From contig CP136066.1 in NCBI GenBank assembly GCA_032622095.1, forward strand, positions 174,095,164-174,159,163: a DNA stretch of 64,000 bases, read 5' to 3'. The stretch is from Siphonodentalium dalli. Its lineage: Eukaryota > Mollusca > Scaphopoda > Gadilida > Siphonodentaliidae. Of the stretch, positions 1 through 10,199 are shown piece by piece. Position 1 is the stretch's first letter; each line of letters opens with the position of its first letter. Made by a program: the position numbers and the translations under genes. The notes under the pieces are model-generated. The model saw nothing but the letters and a program-made list of their open reading frames with translations. It made no database searches and had not been told where the DNA came from.

Positions 1-165
1 AATAATTTTTTCCAGAAATTTACCTCAAACATTTGACATGGGTTTCTGTGCATCATTGTTACAAAGTTTAAAATGAGAAATTTCACAAACAGAGAGCAAA
101 ATTCCGAAAATGTTGAAGAAAACTTACGAAATTTACTGCAAACGTGCTAATTTCCTCAGAATTTT
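1..165. other. unassigned AT-rich sequence
   Basis: No gene or repeat family is recognised. The stretch runs up to the first family A hairpin, whose usual outer terminus (CAAGCCTG...) is missing here. Confidence 0.5.
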
Positions 166-584
166 GCAGAATGAGGTCCCCAGATGGTGAATTTAGTGAC
201 GCTATCCCACATAGCGGGCTAGCATCACTAAATTCACCCTCTGGGGATCTCATTCTGCTTAGGCCTCATCTTCTCTGGAAAGTTTCTTTATTATCAAATT
301 TCTAAAGAAACTTCTTCACACAGTTTCTATTTCATTTTTAGTTTAGTTTCTCTATATCTCCAAATTGGCAGACTACACAATGCATAATCGAGGTTCTCAA
401 TGGGTGTACACCATTTGGGAACTTCAATCTGAGTCTATGTCTCCCATAGCAGATGAGGCCATACAGAATGAGGTTCCCAGAGGGTGAATTTAGTGATGAT
501 AGCCCGCTATGCGGGATAGTCTCAATAAATTCACCCTCTGGGGACCTCATTCTGCAAATGACAGGCACACTAAACTCAGGCTTG
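166..584. mobile_element. family A double-hairpin element, left terminus lost
   Basis: A hairpin of about 92 bp at 166-258 (GCAGAATGAGGTCC ... GGGATCTCATTCTGC) and a second at 464-555 flank a roughly 200-bp spacer beginning TTAGGCCTCATCTTCTC. The right end finishes with the family terminus CTCAGGCTTG at 575-584. The outer left terminus is absent, so the element is truncated or its left boundary has diverged. Confidence 0.8.
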
Positions 585-1147
585 CATTCCAGACTGTTCC
601 AGATCTGATCATTTGGGGGCGTAATTCTATTTATATATATATCTATATGCAAAATTACCCCCAACACCGGTGAAGATGTTCAAGTGGAAATTATTCTGTT
701 CTCAAAGTGAGTGGGATAAAAATTATATTAAAACTTAAAAGCATCAATCTATAATTCATTGATATTGCATGCATCAAAGAACAAAACAATCTCCCGTTAC
801 ATGAGCTAACGGCTCCAAAATGGTAAGATGACATCAAGTCCTATTCTGGGAGACGGAAAAAATGTTTTCATTACAAAATCAATGAGGGAAAAAATTTTGG
901 TGATTAATCTTCACAAGACAGTCGAGAATGCTTTGGGGTGACTGGTCGGCAATGTGTGAATCGGTCTGATGGTAATCGATAGTCCGCCCCCATAATGCAC
1001 ATAAAAGGTAACGACATGGTGATAAATTATCACTAGATAAATGGATTCTTAATTATTTGATTGATCAGGTTATAGAGACGAAGATTCTGATTATTCTTGG
1101 ATAAATAAACTCTAGGTGGTTAACCTCGCTGTGATACATGTATTGCA
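585..1147. other. unassigned intergenic or intronic sequence
   Basis: AT-rich sequence with no exon, RNA gene or family seen elsewhere in the window. Confidence 0.4.
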
Positions 1148-1567
1148 CAAGCCTGATTATAGCGTGTCTGTCATTTGCAGAATGAGGTCCCCAGAGGGCG
1201 AATTTAGTGATGCTATCCCGCATAGCAGGCTAACATCACTAACTTCACCCTCTGGGGACCTCATTCTGCTTAGGCCTCATCTTCTCTGGAAAGTTTCTTT
1301 ATTATCAAATTTCTATGGAAGCTTCTTCACGCAGCTTCTATTTCTTTTTTAGTTTAGTTTCTCTATATCCCCAAATTGGCAGACGACACATTGCATAATC
1401 GAGGTTCCCAATGGGTAATCGAGGTTCCCAATGGGTGTACATCACAATATTCACCATTTGGGAACTTCAATCTCAGTTTATTGTCTCCCATAGCAGATGA
1501 GGCCATGCAGAATGAGGTCCCTAGAGGGTGAATTTGGTAATGCTAGCCCACTTGGTAATGCTAGCTT
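1148..1567. mobile_element. family A element, right hairpin collapsed
   Basis: The left terminus CAAGCCTGATTATAG starts at 1148 and is followed by an intact 92-bp hairpin and the standard spacer. A short direct duplication sits inside the spacer (AATCGAGGTTCCCAATGGGT twice, 1397-1436). The right hairpin begins at 1509 but breaks after TGGTAATGCTAGC, which occurs twice, so the right arm appears deleted. Confidence 0.75.
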
Positions 1568-2827
1568 GTATGTGCAACACAATCAAATATACATTGTTTC
1601 TTAGATTAAGCCTGGCATATACCTACTCATTAAAACCTTTCTTTGAAGATGCTCATTCTATTCCAGTTAAAATAAAACAAATTTATACCAATCACAAAAA
1701 CACAGTGAAAACATCCGGTGCTACACAAATTTAACATGAAATTTAAAAAAAAAACAGATGTTCAATCAAAAATATTGTATCGCTCCACTGATGGTTTTAA
1801 AAATAATAACAAAATCAGTAAAACAATTAATTCGGGAGACAGAAGCTCCCTTCTTGTCTCTTAGACTCAGAATTATTATTTTATACTGCTGAATCAATAC
1901 AGAAAGTTCAGGGAAGAGACACATCTTTCTATTAAAAAAATATTGTTTTTTTTTTTTTAATTCAGTCAAAACTAGAGGTGGGCTGTCCAAATGGGACTAA
2001 GAATACCCCCATGGCAGTCGAGAAAACCTCAAAATTTCCCAATCGGCCTCTGTGCCAAGTTTAAAAAAATGACCAGAAAATGAAGGAATAAAAGCTCGGA
2101 CAAAATTATGCATCTTTAGAATAAAGGGGGAAAACTCCACAAAAAAATCGGATAGACCTCATAATCGCAGGTGTACAGGTTCCCATGGTAATAAATATCT
2201 GTGCCAAGTTTTAAAAAAAATAGACAGATAAATGCAGAAAAAAAAAGCTAAACAAAATTGTTTTTTTCCCCTTTGTTATGTAAACAAAAGCAAAAAAAGT
2301 TACCTGGCTTTTGTTTAGATCCGGATATGGTAAACATAAAGAGCGTTATTTGTTACTGTTTTCCTGATATGGAAATAATAAAGAGCGTTTAAATCATTTT
2401 TGTGTGATTAACCAATAGAATTGCGCTGTGTTATGTAAACAGAAGCACAACTTCTGTAACACAAACAGGCTCTTGTTTACGTACACCATCGTACATCTTG
2501 ACGACAATATACTGTTTATGCGCTGATTATGAACAAAACTATATATATTTTGGTGTTCCTTCTGTTGATGGTGCTTTGAACAAATATAAATATTTCTGCA
2601 ACGAACACGGCCCGTGCCTTTAAGGGATATATGAACTGTTGCTATTGGGTAAAAGTCATAAAAGCGTATGACCTGATGTTTAATTAATACTTCAGCATTG
2701 GAATATTGATTTTACAGGCGTTATTAGACAACACGAAAACCCATTTATGTTCGTAGAACAATCAGTATACAGCAATTAATCCTTCTAGTTACATTGTTTA
2801 TGCATTGTTTCTTTCATGTTGGAGAAT
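1568..2827. other. unassigned sequence with old repeats
   Basis: No gene is recognised. From about 1975 to 2270 there are two diverged copies of a motif containing CTGTGCCAAGTTT. From 2310 to 2400 the phrase ATAAAGAGCG occurs twice, as it does near 57.1 kb. These look like old dispersed repeats. Confidence 0.4.
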
Positions 2828-2925
2828 ATATAGTGGGCTAGCATCACTAAATTCACCCTCTGGGGACCTCATTCTGCTTAGGCCTCATCTTCTGGGAAGT
2901 ATCTATTGTCTCAAATTATACACTG
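2828..2925. mobile_element. family A fragment (half of a left hairpin)
   Basis: Only the second arm of a left-end hairpin remains (GGGCTAGCATCACTAAATTC to CTCATTCTGCTTAGG), followed by about 40 bp of spacer. The first arm and right end are missing. Confidence 0.7.
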
Positions 2926-2990
2926 GCGTATTTCGCTGCACCATAGCAATTATTATAGAGGGAGAAGTGACACCTTTAAGGGAGAAATTA

Positions 2991-3207
2991 CAGTAATGCC
3001 CTAAATAATCGACGCCTTTATAACCACATCATAATTATGGGTAATTTTTCAGGATTTAGATGGAAATATGGCTTGTTACCATTCATCGGAAAGCTCTCAC
3101 TGAGAGCTTTCCGATGAATGGCAACAAGCCATATTTCCGACTAAATCTTGAAAAATTACCCATAATTCTGCTGAGGTTAAGGAGTCGATTATTTAGGGCA
3201 ATACTTT
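2991..3207. mobile_element. family B palindromic MITE (Tc1/mariner-pogo type)
   Basis: A near-perfect palindrome of about 217 bp starts CAGTAATGCCCTAAATAATC and ends with a decayed complement (GGGCAATACTTT). The arms meet at GAGAGCTTTCCGATGAATGG. Other copies are bounded by TA. The terminus CAGT plus TA target site is what the Tc1/mariner and pogo families show; no transposase is present. Confidence 0.8.
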
Positions 3208-3260
3208 AACTCCTATATTTTCCTGTATGCTGGTCTGTAAAACATCGGCCTGCCAATCTA

Positions 3261-3505
3261 TTAACCCTTCCATGACTGGAGCTTCCTGAAATTTTGCAAA
3301 AACCTTGTGCCAATGCATTCTCTTATATATGCATATATAATATAAGAGAACACATTGGTCTAACTATATTTATCTTGACCCTGTAATACAGTGCATTCTC
3401 TTATATATGCAAAGCCCCATATGGGAGATTCAGATATATAAGAGAATGCACTGGCACATGATCTTTAATGCTGAACCAGCGCAGCTGCAGTCATGAAATA
3501 GTTAA
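3261..3505. mobile_element. TTAA element, CCCTTCCATGACTGGAGC family (piggyBac-type MITE)
   Basis: The element is bounded by TTAA at both sides (3261-3264 and 3502-3505). Its left end is CCCTTCCATGACTGGAGC and its right end CAGTCATGAAATAG, a decayed complement. It holds two GCATTCTCTTATATATG hairpins (about 3313-3361 and 3391-3453). TTAA targets and CCC termini are typical of piggyBac elements. Confidence 0.75.
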
Positions 3506-4164
3506 AAGGGACGAATGGCTCTCACAATGGGTAAATTTGCACAAAAAAATGAAAGTCTGTAAAAACATCATTCACATGGCGGAATAGATCAAATTTATTC
3601 TTATATTCATTATTGATAGTTCTCCAATGATGAAATTTTGTGTATGTTATGTAAACAGTTCAAATATTTTAGTCTGAATATTATTATCAGAATATTTTTC
3701 AATGTTTTAACCTTTTCGTGAAATTTTTATTAAACTTTGGTATCTTATTGGATTAATTGAACTTTCGTTAATTCCACTGTAACAGTAGTAATTACATAAC
3801 AATGATTATGATATGCAAAATCTTATTATTGGAGAGTTATTGATAATGAAAATAAGAACAATGTCAATCTTTTTTTCATGTACTTGTTGAACGTAATAGT
3901 TAGCATATTGCATTCCAAGAAGGACTATATCTCCTGAAAAATATAGAATCAAACATTACATGTATATATAGCTTCAAATCTTACAAACACCCCACAATTA
4001 TAGTGTCAAATCACAAGGTTAAATTCTGTCAAGATAATAAACTCAAAGTAGGCTTTGAAATATATTAACTGCATTCCTGCTAAAGAAACATTAACAGGGT
4101 AAACAAGGTAAATTATAAAAAAAAAATTCAATCGAAACATTTCCTAATTACCCCAAGGTTAATA
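3506..4164. other. unassigned AT-rich sequence
   Basis: No gene, RNA or recognised family. There is a weak inverted similarity between TTATTCTTATATTCATTATTG near 3595 and the complement of ATTGATAATGAAAATAAGAAC near 3838, so an old inverted-repeat element of about 265 bp is possible. Confidence 0.35.
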
Positions 4165-4500
4165 GATAACCACCACATGGTTAATATGTGTCAATACCCA
4201 GGGTTGATATGTGTCAAACAGAATGTCAATATGTGTCAAGCAGAAGGGTTAAAAGGTTTTAAGCAGCATGGTTAATATTTCTCACACACCAGGGTTAATA
4301 GGTTTTAAGCGCCAGGGTTAATATTTCTCACACACCAGGGTTAATATTTCTCACACACCAGGGTTATAAACATCTATGAAACCGAAAGGGTTAGGAACCT
4401 GATATGTGCCAAACCCTAAGGTTAAAACATGTCAACCAGAGTTAATAGGTGTTAATCCACAGGGTTAATAATAAGTATAAAACGCAGGGTTAATATGTGG
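4165..4500 (+). repeat. degenerate AGGGTTAATA tandem array
   Basis: About a dozen irregular units of roughly 22-30 bp share AGGGTTAATATGTGTCAA or AGGGTTAATATTTCTCACA. Spacing is uneven and the sequence is decayed, so it is an old minisatellite rather than an active array. Confidence 0.7.
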
Positions 4501-5011
4501 CATTTCGTATGCTTAGCAAGGACTTGGTAATACATCATTAATCTTAATTTTCCAAAAGTAGTTGATGATGATAATATAATATGGAATAAAATTAAATTAA
4601 TATAGAAGAATTAAACTCTTTATAGACATTATTATTTTTAATCAAACTCAATTGATGATGAAATTGAATGAACAAAATACAAACAATTCACTGTATTTGT
4701 AGACTGATGATGGTGATAGAAAAAACGGCTTGGGGTGGGATTACGTGATTTTGGTTTTATGCATATTCGGTTAATTTGCATAAGAAAAGCCATGCACCTA
4801 TGGTTTGCATTAAAGCAAAATAGACTTTTTCTTCTATATATTTAACAGAAAATTATTTTTTGGCTATAAATTACTATAACAAAAGTTTGAACACTATGTG
4901 TGACCAGAGACCAGCCCAGAAGTTACAATATGAAATTATTGCCTTGTCCCTCCCCAGTAGTTAGGGAGAAGTGGACTGCTATAAGATGGAAGTCATACTG
5001 TAAACTTTCAT
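4501..5011. other. unassigned AT-rich sequence
   Basis: No exon, RNA gene or family recognised. Contains several short poly-A and AT runs. Confidence 0.35.
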
Positions 5012-5413
5012 TTAAAGGTACTCAATCCGATCAGAGGGTCCCCATATCATCAAGATACAATAACAACAACAACATTTCTTCAAATTACGCTTTAGTTATC
5101 AGAATTGATTAATTGCAACAAAATGATGCTAACCACTGTCAATTACGGTATCAAATTTCCCAAAACATGTTATTTATCAACATTTTGTTCAACGAAATAT
5201 GGCCGACTTGAGTATTCACGAAATTTGGTGGTATTTACCACTTGTTTTTAGAGTTATCCATCTTCATCCGCAATTTTGACCGAGACCATTCGTTGATGGT
5301 GTGTTTCTGGGCCACAAACAATTGAAATAACACACTTCAAAAATCGATATCTGATCACTTTGAGCTTTGATGGGTCGATTCCTCGACTCAAATTAAATAT
5401 AAGTACCTTTAAT
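5012..5413. mobile_element. family D element (AAAGGTACTCAATC terminus)
   Basis: Starts TTAAAGGTACTCAATCCGAT and ends near TACCTTTAA at 5413. It matches, with about 10-15 percent visible differences, the copies at 12509-12953, 20143-20590 and 42847-43282. Shared landmarks are TTATTTATCAACA and AGAGTTATCCATCTTCATC. No coding potential; non-autonomous, class uncertain. Confidence 0.75.
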
Positions 5414-5676
5414 AACTCAACTTCAGCCTCTATCAGTATTCTCACGCGATGCCAGACACCATTCATAATTCACTTACAATCGGTCAAGATACACTAATTT
5501 CTAAATTTCTAATTTCTAGGCTGGTCGCTGTACAGTGTGGCATTAACCTAGCAATATGTGCAACATGTGACCAACATATATTCATATATTCTTGTAAAAA
5601 AAATAGATTATCAGTGAGATGTGAATTAAGCATGCAAAGGTAGTGGGATTAATAACCAAATCCAGAAAATTAAACC

Positions 5677-6052
5677 TTAACCCTTCCATGAGAGAATACA
5701 TTGGCCTAACATTATACAGTAATGCTCTAAATAATCGACTCCTTAACCCCAGCAGAATTATGGGTAACTTTTTCGGAAATATGGCTTGTTGCCATTCATC
5801 GGAAAGCTCTCCCTGAGAGCTTTCCGATGAATGCAACAAGCCATATTTCTGACTATATCCTGAAAAATTACCCATAATTCTGCTGTGGTTAAGGAGTCGA
5901 TTATTTAGAGCATTACTGTATACCTTGAACTTGTAAGCCAGTGCATTCTCTTATTCTCCCATAGGTAGACTCACATATACATGTATAAGAGAATGCACTG
6001 AAACAGGGTTTTTAATGCTGCACCAGTGCAGATCCCACCATGAAAGGGTTAA
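5677..6052. mobile_element. TTAA element interrupted by a family B MITE
   Basis: The TTAA sites are at 5677-5680 and 6049-6052, with ends CCCTTCCATG and CATGAAAGGG. The family B palindrome at 5717-5918 sits in its middle at a TA. The same family without that insertion reads TATTTACCTTGACC at this point, so the order of events is clear. The flanking 30 bp or so is repeated on both sides. Confidence 0.8.
5717..5918. mobile_element. family B palindromic MITE nested in a TTAA element
   Basis: Bounded by TA on each side and running CAGTAATGCTCTAAATAATC to GATTATTTAGAGCATTACTG. The left arm lacks about 16 bp of the usual AGGATTTAGTCGGAAATA stretch, so the hairpin is slightly asymmetric. Confidence 0.85.
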
Positions 6053-6401
6053 TAACCAAACCCAGAAAATTAAACCTTAAAGTGACTCCTGATCTTCAAT
6101 TGTCCGATTTGAAATCAAATCATCATTAACACATTTTATATACCAGATAATAATTAAATTGGACCCATGAGCCAGGAAATTTTGTTGGCCAGATATTGAC
6201 TAAATGTTTCACACGTTTTCAATTTTTGTCAGCCCAGCAAAATTCCAATGATCACCTCTTTATATAAAGAGCATTAATTTAACATATTTAATGACCTGTT
6301 TTGATCCCTGGAGCCGAACCAAAAGCAAGCATAAATTTCAGGAGTCAAACCACCATGGGGCTGTATTGTGAGGATTGAAGATCAGGAGTAGCTTTAAAAC
6401 C
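6053..6401. other. unassigned sequence
   Basis: Apart from the repeated TTAATAACCAAACCCAGAAA flank at its left, nothing is recognised. GATCTTCAATTGTCC near 6091 pairs with the complement of GGATTGAAGATCAG near 6373, hinting at a decayed inverted-repeat element of about 300 bp. Confidence 0.4.
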
Positions 6402-6607
6402 TTAACCATTTCAGTGCCAAGTCCGATTTTTGTATCAACCCATATTTCCTTGATCATTTTTCAAATTTATTGATTATAATAATGTGATACATTGATGGAA
6501 AGAGCTCTTTCCATCAATGTATCACATTATTATAATCAATAAATTTGAAAAATGATCAAGGAAATATGGGTTGATGCAAAGATCGGACTTGGCACTGAAA
6601 GGGTTAA
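6402..6607. mobile_element. TTAA full palindrome, CAGTGCCAAGTCCG family
   Basis: TTAA bounds a nearly perfect 206-bp palindrome. The ends are CCATTTCAGTGCCAAGTCCG and its complement GACTTGGCACTGAAAGGG. The arms meet at AAAGAGCTCTTTCC. A second copy lies at 30129-30387. Terminal CCC next to TTAA again points to piggyBac-type mobilisation. Confidence 0.85.
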
Positions 6608-7070
6608 AGGTACTCAATCTGATCAGACACTCCTAAATTACTATTTCTTTGGCTTCGGCGGTAAAAAATATTTGATTCGAGTCGAGGAACCCACCCATTA
6701 AAGCTCAGAGTGATCAGATATCGATTTTATAAGATTGTTATTTCTCGAGATCTGCAGTAACAAGTGGCCTAGAAACATGTGGGCAAACGGATAGTCTTCT
6801 GGATGAAGATGGATAACTCTAAAATCAAGTGGTTATTATTACCACTTAATTTTAGAGTTATCCATCTTTATCCGCAAGACTGTCCATTTGACCACGTGTT
6901 TCTGAGCCACTTATTACAGCAGATCTCGAGAAATAACAATCTTATAAAATCGATATCTGATCACTCCGAGCTTTGATGGGTGGGTTCCTTGACTCGAATA
7001 AAATATTGTTTACCCCCGAAGGCGAAGAAATAGTAATTTAGGAGCGTCTGATCAGATTGAGTACCTTTAA
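6604..7070. mobile_element. family D palindrome, 467 bp
   Basis: A giant near-perfect inverted repeat runs from TTAAAGGTACTCAATCTGAT to its complement at 7070, centred at 6837 on AAGTGGT-TATTATT-ACCACTT. Each arm equals the right half of a family D element. Its first TTAA is shared with the preceding palindrome, so two palindromes abut without spacer. Confidence 0.85.
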
Positions 7071-7592
7071 CCAGTGCCATGCAAGCAAGTGAATATTCAT
7101 ATGACATACACATTATAAGATCTGCTATCTGTAATGCTGGAACTGAAGCAAAATAAAAATTAGCATTATAAATCACACGATATCAATCAGATTTCGCAAA
7201 TAATAAATGTTGCAACAGCTGAGTCGATAAGTATCGGAGATTTGCACAAACAAGCCACAAAATTGTGACGACTAATAGCTGCATAGCAGAGGACATGGCT
7301 ACATCAACAGTGACATATATATATGTAAATCATTCTTGGGAGTGTATTATTGCTTTTTCTCATGAATATGCAAATCAAGTAAAGACACAATATAGACTAC
7401 AATATCGATTATATGAAATATCAAGAGAGAGTTGTTTGATAATTTGTGTAGGAACTAATTCGAAGCAGAGAAGGTTGTAAGAAGTAAATGACAGTCTATG
7501 TTATAGACATTGAGAGGGGATGTTTAATAAAAAGATATGTCTGGAACAAAATCAAATGAGACCTGATAGTATTCGGGCATTGGGTTTATCAG
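7071..7592. other. unassigned sequence
   Basis: No family or exon recognised. Reading frames here lack splice signals or a familiar domain. The last 8 bases (TTTATCAG) are the target duplication of the next element. Confidence 0.35.
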
Positions 7593-8019
7593 CAAGTCTG
7601 AATTTATTGTGTCTGGCATTTGCAGAATGAGGTCCCCTGAGGGTGAATTTAGTGATGCTATCCCGCAAACTTCACCCTCTGGGGACCTCATTCTGCTTAG
7701 GCCTCAACTGCTATGGGAGACCTAGGATCAGATTGAAGTTCTCCAGTTGAAGTTGGTGACATTCACCCATTAGTCACCTCGATTATGTATTTTATCTTCT
7801 GCAAATTAGGGGATATAGAAACTCAGCAGAAGGGAAAAAGTAACTAAAAACAATGTTAATTTAAAATTATAGATACTTCCCAGAAGATGAGACCTAAGCA
7901 GAATGAGGTCCCCTGAGTGTAAATTTGGTGATGCTTGCCTGCCATGTGGAATAGCATCACTAAACTCACCCTCTGGGGACCTCATTTTGCAAATGTCAGA
8001 CACAATAAATTCAGACTTG
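7593..8019. mobile_element. family A double-hairpin element with 8-bp target duplication
   Basis: The ends are CAAGTCTGAATTTATTGTG and its complement, flanked by the perfect direct repeat TTTATCAG (7585-7592 and 8020-8027). The left hairpin has lost part of its loop; the right hairpin (about 7897-7990) is full length. The spacer is the CCTCAACTGCTATGGGAGAC variant. Confidence 0.9.
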
Positions 8020-8065
8020 TTTATCAGAGTGGGTTTCCTATGTTCCCCAGATATTATCCATTTCC

Positions 8066-8312
8066 ATACTAAAAATACTCATTGATGAGGAGTTATTCCT
8101 TAGGAAATGTTCAGATAAAAAGTTCAACAAACGAACATCTGAACATTCCCCTCCCATAAATAGTACTCATTCTATGCTTGTATTATCTGTCGTCTGCTCA
8201 TTTTTCTGAAAACCCCTCCAGATGAATAATAGACCATTCCAATGTATACTGTTAAGACTGAATGGGAGAATCCATTTACTATAAAGATGTATTCAAGGTT
8301 ACCGGTGCTTTG
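8066..8312 (-). mobile_element. TTAA-type element, CTATACTAAATGGATTC family, minus orientation
   Basis: Contains the family landmarks in reverse: ATACTCATTGATGAG, GGAAATGTTCAGATA, TGAATAATAGACCATTCCAA and TGGGAGAATCCATTTACTAT. The TTAA boundaries are eroded. Copies with TTAA on both sides exist at 50342-50571. Confidence 0.65.
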
Positions 8313-8351
8313 TATACTGTTACAAATATAAATGAAAATATTGAGCAAAAA

Positions 8352-8600
8352 TTCTATAAATTTTACCCTGTGCCAATGCATTCTCTTATATATGCGAGTC
8401 GACCATAGGTCGCCTCGCATACATAAGAGAATGCATTGGCCTAACAATTTTTTACAATTTTAATAATTTTTTCTTGTATTCTTTAACAATTTTATAATTT
8501 CACCCATAGAGCCCCAGACAAACATGAGCAGACGACACTCTTCTATATGCTTCTATATATGTGTGGGGCTCCCTGCAGGGTAATGGATGTTTTTTTATTT
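8352..8600. mobile_element. hairpin module C with GAGCCCCAGACA tail
   Basis: The 69-bp hairpin at 8372-8440 (GCCAATGCATTCTC ... complement) is followed by CTAACAATTTTTTACAATTT and then a 130-bp tail with its own stem (GAGCCCCA/TGGGGCTC). The same hairpin plus tail occurs at 61268-61500, so this is one element type, different from the TTAA-bounded types carrying the hairpin. Confidence 0.7.
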
Positions 8601-8792
8601 TATTGGAATCTCGATAGGTTCTGGTAGTGATTCTACATTACTAAATTTCATTGCATTTATATGTACATGTAATAGTAACTCCTGAGATCTAAAGTTGTCA
8701 TCTGGAAACAAAAAATTACTGGACAGATGGATGGATCGACTAATAGACCAAGAACATAGTTAGTATGCCATCTTGTTTTTAAATGGGCATAT

Positions 8793-9029
8793 TAACCCTT
8801 TGAGTGCCAGGGAACGATCTCATCGGCCCTAAACCTACAAAATAAGTCTGTTAAAGAATATAAGAATAAATTATTAAAATTGTAAAAAATTGTAATAAAA
8901 AAAAGGTTAGGCCAATGCATTCTCTTATATATGCGAGGCGACCTATGGTCGACTCGCATATATAAGAGAATGCATTGGCACAGGGTATATGGGTTGATAC
9001 AAAAATCGACCTGGCACTCAAAGGGTTAA
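8793..9029 (-). mobile_element. TTAA element, GAGTGCCAGG family, with hairpin module C
   Basis: TTAA bounds a 237-bp element with ends CCCTTTGAGTGCCAGG and CCTGGCACTCAAAGGG. One 70-bp hairpin (about 8909-8979) is inside. Copies at 14750-14997 and 39389-39600 are in the opposite orientation. Confidence 0.85.
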
Positions 9030-9099
9030 AAATAATAACATTTATTGTAAAATTTATTATGTTTTACCAGAGAATATATTTGAAACGTTCAGGAAAAAG

Positions 9100-9480
9100 A
9101 ATGCATAATTAAAGACATATTATGTACTTGTTCGGGTGCGTGAAACTGATCAGTCAGTATTCAGGAGCTATGCCAACTGGAAGAATGTAGCATTCTACTG
9201 ACATCGCCGAAAATTTCAAGCAAATCGACAGTATGACTCTATAGGAAACATCAACCGAACTATGCTCAATTGTAAATATTTATTTCTCGATTCGGGACGC
9301 AACTATTGGTGATAAACTAACAAAAATGATTTTGCCACCAAGAGTCACTGCGTTTAATTAATATATAAGAATGATGGTGTGTGTTGTCAATTTGGATATA
9401 ATATTTGTAAAAACAACTACTTTGAGCAAGATATTCTCAAATTCTATTTGAAAAACCCTACCGGAGTGTTTCACATCACT
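9100..9480 (+). repeat. dispersed repeat, inverted partner at 57.5-57.9 kb
   Basis: This stretch matches the complement of about 57530-57920. Shared landmarks are GACATATTATGTACTTGT, GCCAACTGGAAGAATGTAGC, ATATTTATTTCTCGATTCGG and GGAGTGTTTC. I see no terminal repeats or coding frame, so the class is unknown. Confidence 0.65.
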
Positions 9481-9686
9481 TTAAGCTCACAAGTAAAAGT
9501 ACACAATTTCATTCCAGACACGGAATTGATGGGAACGAGACGATAATACGGTTTCACAATGTCAACAATATACAAGATAAACTTCCAGACTGATACATCG
9601 AACCAGAGGATTGTCAGGATGACATCGTATAAAAGATCTACGACGATCAGATCAAGTCTACACTTGGTATTACCCATAGTGTACAT
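9471..9686 (-). CDS. unrecognised open frame, possibly a relic
   Basis: A minus-strand frame of 71 residues, hydrophobic in its middle (VDLLYDVILTILWF) with a second hydrophobic part (WKFILYIVDIV), begins directly at the family B insertion at 9688. I do not recognise it. Its 3' part continues into the dispersed repeat shared with 57.5 kb, which suggests a repeat-derived relic rather than a host exon. No convincing splice sites were seen. Confidence 0.18.
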   Translation of the reverse strand: MYTMGNTKCRLDLIVVDLLYDVILTILWFDVSVWKFILYIVDIVKPYYRLVPINSVSGMKLCTFTCELKVM

Positions 9687-9687
9687 A

Positions 9688-9900
9688 CAGTAATGCCCAA
9701 AATAATCGACTCCTTAACCACAGCAGAATTATGGGTAACTTTTCAGGATTTAGTTGGAAATATGGCTTGTTGCCATTCATCGGAAAGATCTCGGGGAGAG
9801 CTTTCTGATTAATGGCAACAAGCCATATTTCCGAATAAATCCTGAAAAGTTACCCATAATTCTGCTGTGATTAAGGAGTCGATTATTTAGGGCATTACTG
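9688..9900. mobile_element. family B palindromic MITE
   Basis: TA-bounded palindrome of 213 bp, CAGTAATGCCCAAAATAATC to GGGCATTACTG. The centre is GGAAAGATCTCGGGGAGAGCTTTC. Both arms are nearly complete. Confidence 0.88.
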
Positions 9901-9902
9901 TA

Positions 9903-10199
9903 CTATAGCAATATGTCACAGTGGTTGATGATCATAGGAAGAAATTAAATTCACGTTCAATGGGTATTACTTTTTGTCAGGGGAAGTAACCGAGCTAATA
10001 AATAAACATGCCGGAATATAGCGAACCCTCGGAGGGAGGAAAATAAGATATAGAAACGTAGTAGCAATCAGTCTTCGCTGGAAAATAAGAGAATTGTCAT
10101 TCGGGAGACCATATTAAAAGAGTGCGTAGAAATTTATGTTTGTCAATGAGTTTTAAGTTCTAAGGGCTTCGGTTTCAATCTACGGGCCAATAATAATTA
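9903..10199. other. unassigned sequence
   Basis: No repeat family or exon recognised. Confidence 0.3.
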
